Source: Nocardioides renjunii (lineage in GTDB: Bacteria; Actinomycetota; Actinomycetes; Propionibacteriales; Nocardioidaceae). From it: a stretch of DNA of 64,000 bases. The DNA lies in contig NZ_CP141058.1 in NCBI RefSeq assembly GCF_034661175.1, positions 3,410,001 through 3,474,000 on the forward strand, in the 5' to 3' direction. Below the pieces are notes generated by a model that saw only the letters and a list, made by a program, of their open reading frames with translations, did not search any database and was not told the origin of the DNA. This document shows positions 63,432 through 64,000 of the stretch, piece after piece. The position numbers were made by a program, and so were the translations under genes. How positions within the stretch are numbered: the stretch's first letter is position 1; each line of letters begins with the position of its first letter.

Positions 63432-64000
63432 TCAGAGGGCGGGACCCTCGCCCCGCAGCTTGTCGACCTCGGCCATCGCCTCGCGCAGCTGGCCCAGCCA
63501 CTCCTCGGCGTGCTCGCCGACCAGTCGCACCGACCACGCGAGCGCGTCGGAGCGCGACCGGGCGACGCCGGCGTCCACGAGGGTGTCGAGCACCTGCCGC
63601 TCGGGCTGGCGCAGCCGGGTCATCACCGGCGCGGCGACGTGGGTGAACAGCGCCTCGGCGTCGCCGAGCCGCACACCCCACGAGACCTTGCGCTGGTAGC
63701 GCGCCTGGGCCTCGAGCGCGACCTCGATGCGCTCGGCCTTGGTCTCGGAGCGGAAGCGGCTGATGCGGCCCTCCGCCTCGGCGCCGTCCGCCCCCGCGGC
63801 CCTGTCCTCGGACAGCGTGCCCATCACCGTGATCTCCTCGCGGTCGGTGCGCACGTCGACCTCGCTGAACCAGTCGTCGGGCAGGCGCCCGCGGAACCAG
63901 TCGCCGGCGTCGACGGCCGACGGCAGGTCGGCGACCTGCCAGCCCCCGCGACGGCCGCGGCCCTCGCGCCCCTCGCCCCGCGCCTCGCCGCGTCGACCGC
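63432..64000 (-). CDS. Conserved actinobacterial protein of unknown function (5' end cut by window edge)
   Basis: The frame is open from the stop at 63432 to the right edge and its sequence is coherent throughout: GGWQVADLPSAVDAGDWFRG then RLPDDWFSEVDVRTDREEIT, continuing with VSWGVRLGDAEALFTHVAAP and VMTRLRQPERQVLDTLVDAG plus VARSRSDALAWSVRLVGEHA. The real start is therefore outside the window and an internal GTG at 63854 should not be used. The C-terminal part looks like a ribbon-helix-helix-like helical region (inference). Conserved in actinobacteria, no known role. Confidence 0.7.
   Translation of the reverse strand, partial: GRRGEARGEGREGRGRRGGWQVADLPSAVDAGDWFRGRLPDDWFSEVDVRTDREEITVMGTLSEDRAAGADGAEAEGRISRFRSETKAERIEVALEAQARYQRKVSWGVRLGDAEALFTHVAAPVMTRLRQPERQVLDTLVDAGVARSRSDALAWSVRLVGEHAEEWLGQLREAMAEVDKLRGEGPAL

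Overview
The window is about 72 % GC with dense, often 4-base-overlapping genes. It looks like a chromosomal segment of a high-GC actinobacterium, most likely Nocardioides or a close relative. Evidence for this is a mycothiol S-conjugate amidase beside a DUF4307 gene and greA (a mycobacterial-type gene order), a short-chain Z-prenyl synthase of the Rv1086 type, many GTG starts, and sugar ABC transporters with no ATPase of their own. I saw no rRNA, tRNA, integrase or transposase, and no cas genes. No long stretch has foreign base composition.

Layout. 1-11.3 kb: a cut-off ABC binding protein, class I fumarase, a DUF559 nuclease-like gene lying between two identical 50-bp hairpin repeats, a CarH-type B12-binding MerR regulator, a spermidine synthase-like protein, a lipoprotein penicillin-binding protein, an ArsR/SRPBCC pair with a clear operator, and fumC. 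11-17.6 kb: envelope and housekeeping genes (GAF protein, transglycosylase, PhoH/PIN, prenyltransferase, TrhA, DUF1353). 17.7-24.3 kb: a frameshifted NmrA-like gene, then a divergent N-acetylglucosamine locus (split PTS IIA/IIB/IIC, SIS-domain deaminase, GntR regulator, nagA) around a DasR-like operator. 24.3-32.8 kb: a galactoside locus (ABC binding protein and two permeases, divergent from GH42 beta-galactosidase, DeoR regulator and GH36 alpha-galactosidase). 32.9-37.7 kb: a 1610-residue secreted multidomain carbohydrate protein. 37.8-43 kb: MMPL exporter, methyltransferase, mca, DUF4307 and greA. 43-48.7 kb: ilvA, AI-2E transporter, GlmL-like protein, DUF202 and metB. 48.8-58.3 kb: secreted proteins (one with YTK repeats, one PLD-like), msrA, phosphatidylcholine synthase, ABC1 kinase and a methyltransferase. 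58.3-64 kb: a VWA / GNAT / MoxR-type ATPase operon, another GNAT with a DinB gene, and a gene cut by the right edge.

The two sugar loci are self-contained: transporter, regulator and first catabolic enzymes lie together around divergent promoters. The GlcNAc locus imports and phosphorylates GlcNAc, NagA deacetylates it and the SIS enzyme deaminates it to fructose-6-phosphate. The galactoside locus imports oligosaccharides and removes terminal alpha- and beta-galactose. The large secreted protein next door may act outside the cell on related polymers (inference).

The most unusual signals are non-coding: the paired 50-bp palindromes around the DUF559 gene, an 88-nt near-perfect palindrome between greA and ilvA, and three 54-bp palindromic repeats before a methyltransferase. 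Notable coding oddities are a PLD-family protein lacking the usual aspartate in both HKD motifs, a tail-fibre-like YTK-repeat exported protein, a 38-residue predicted secreted peptide, and a GlmL-like protein with no mutase beside it.
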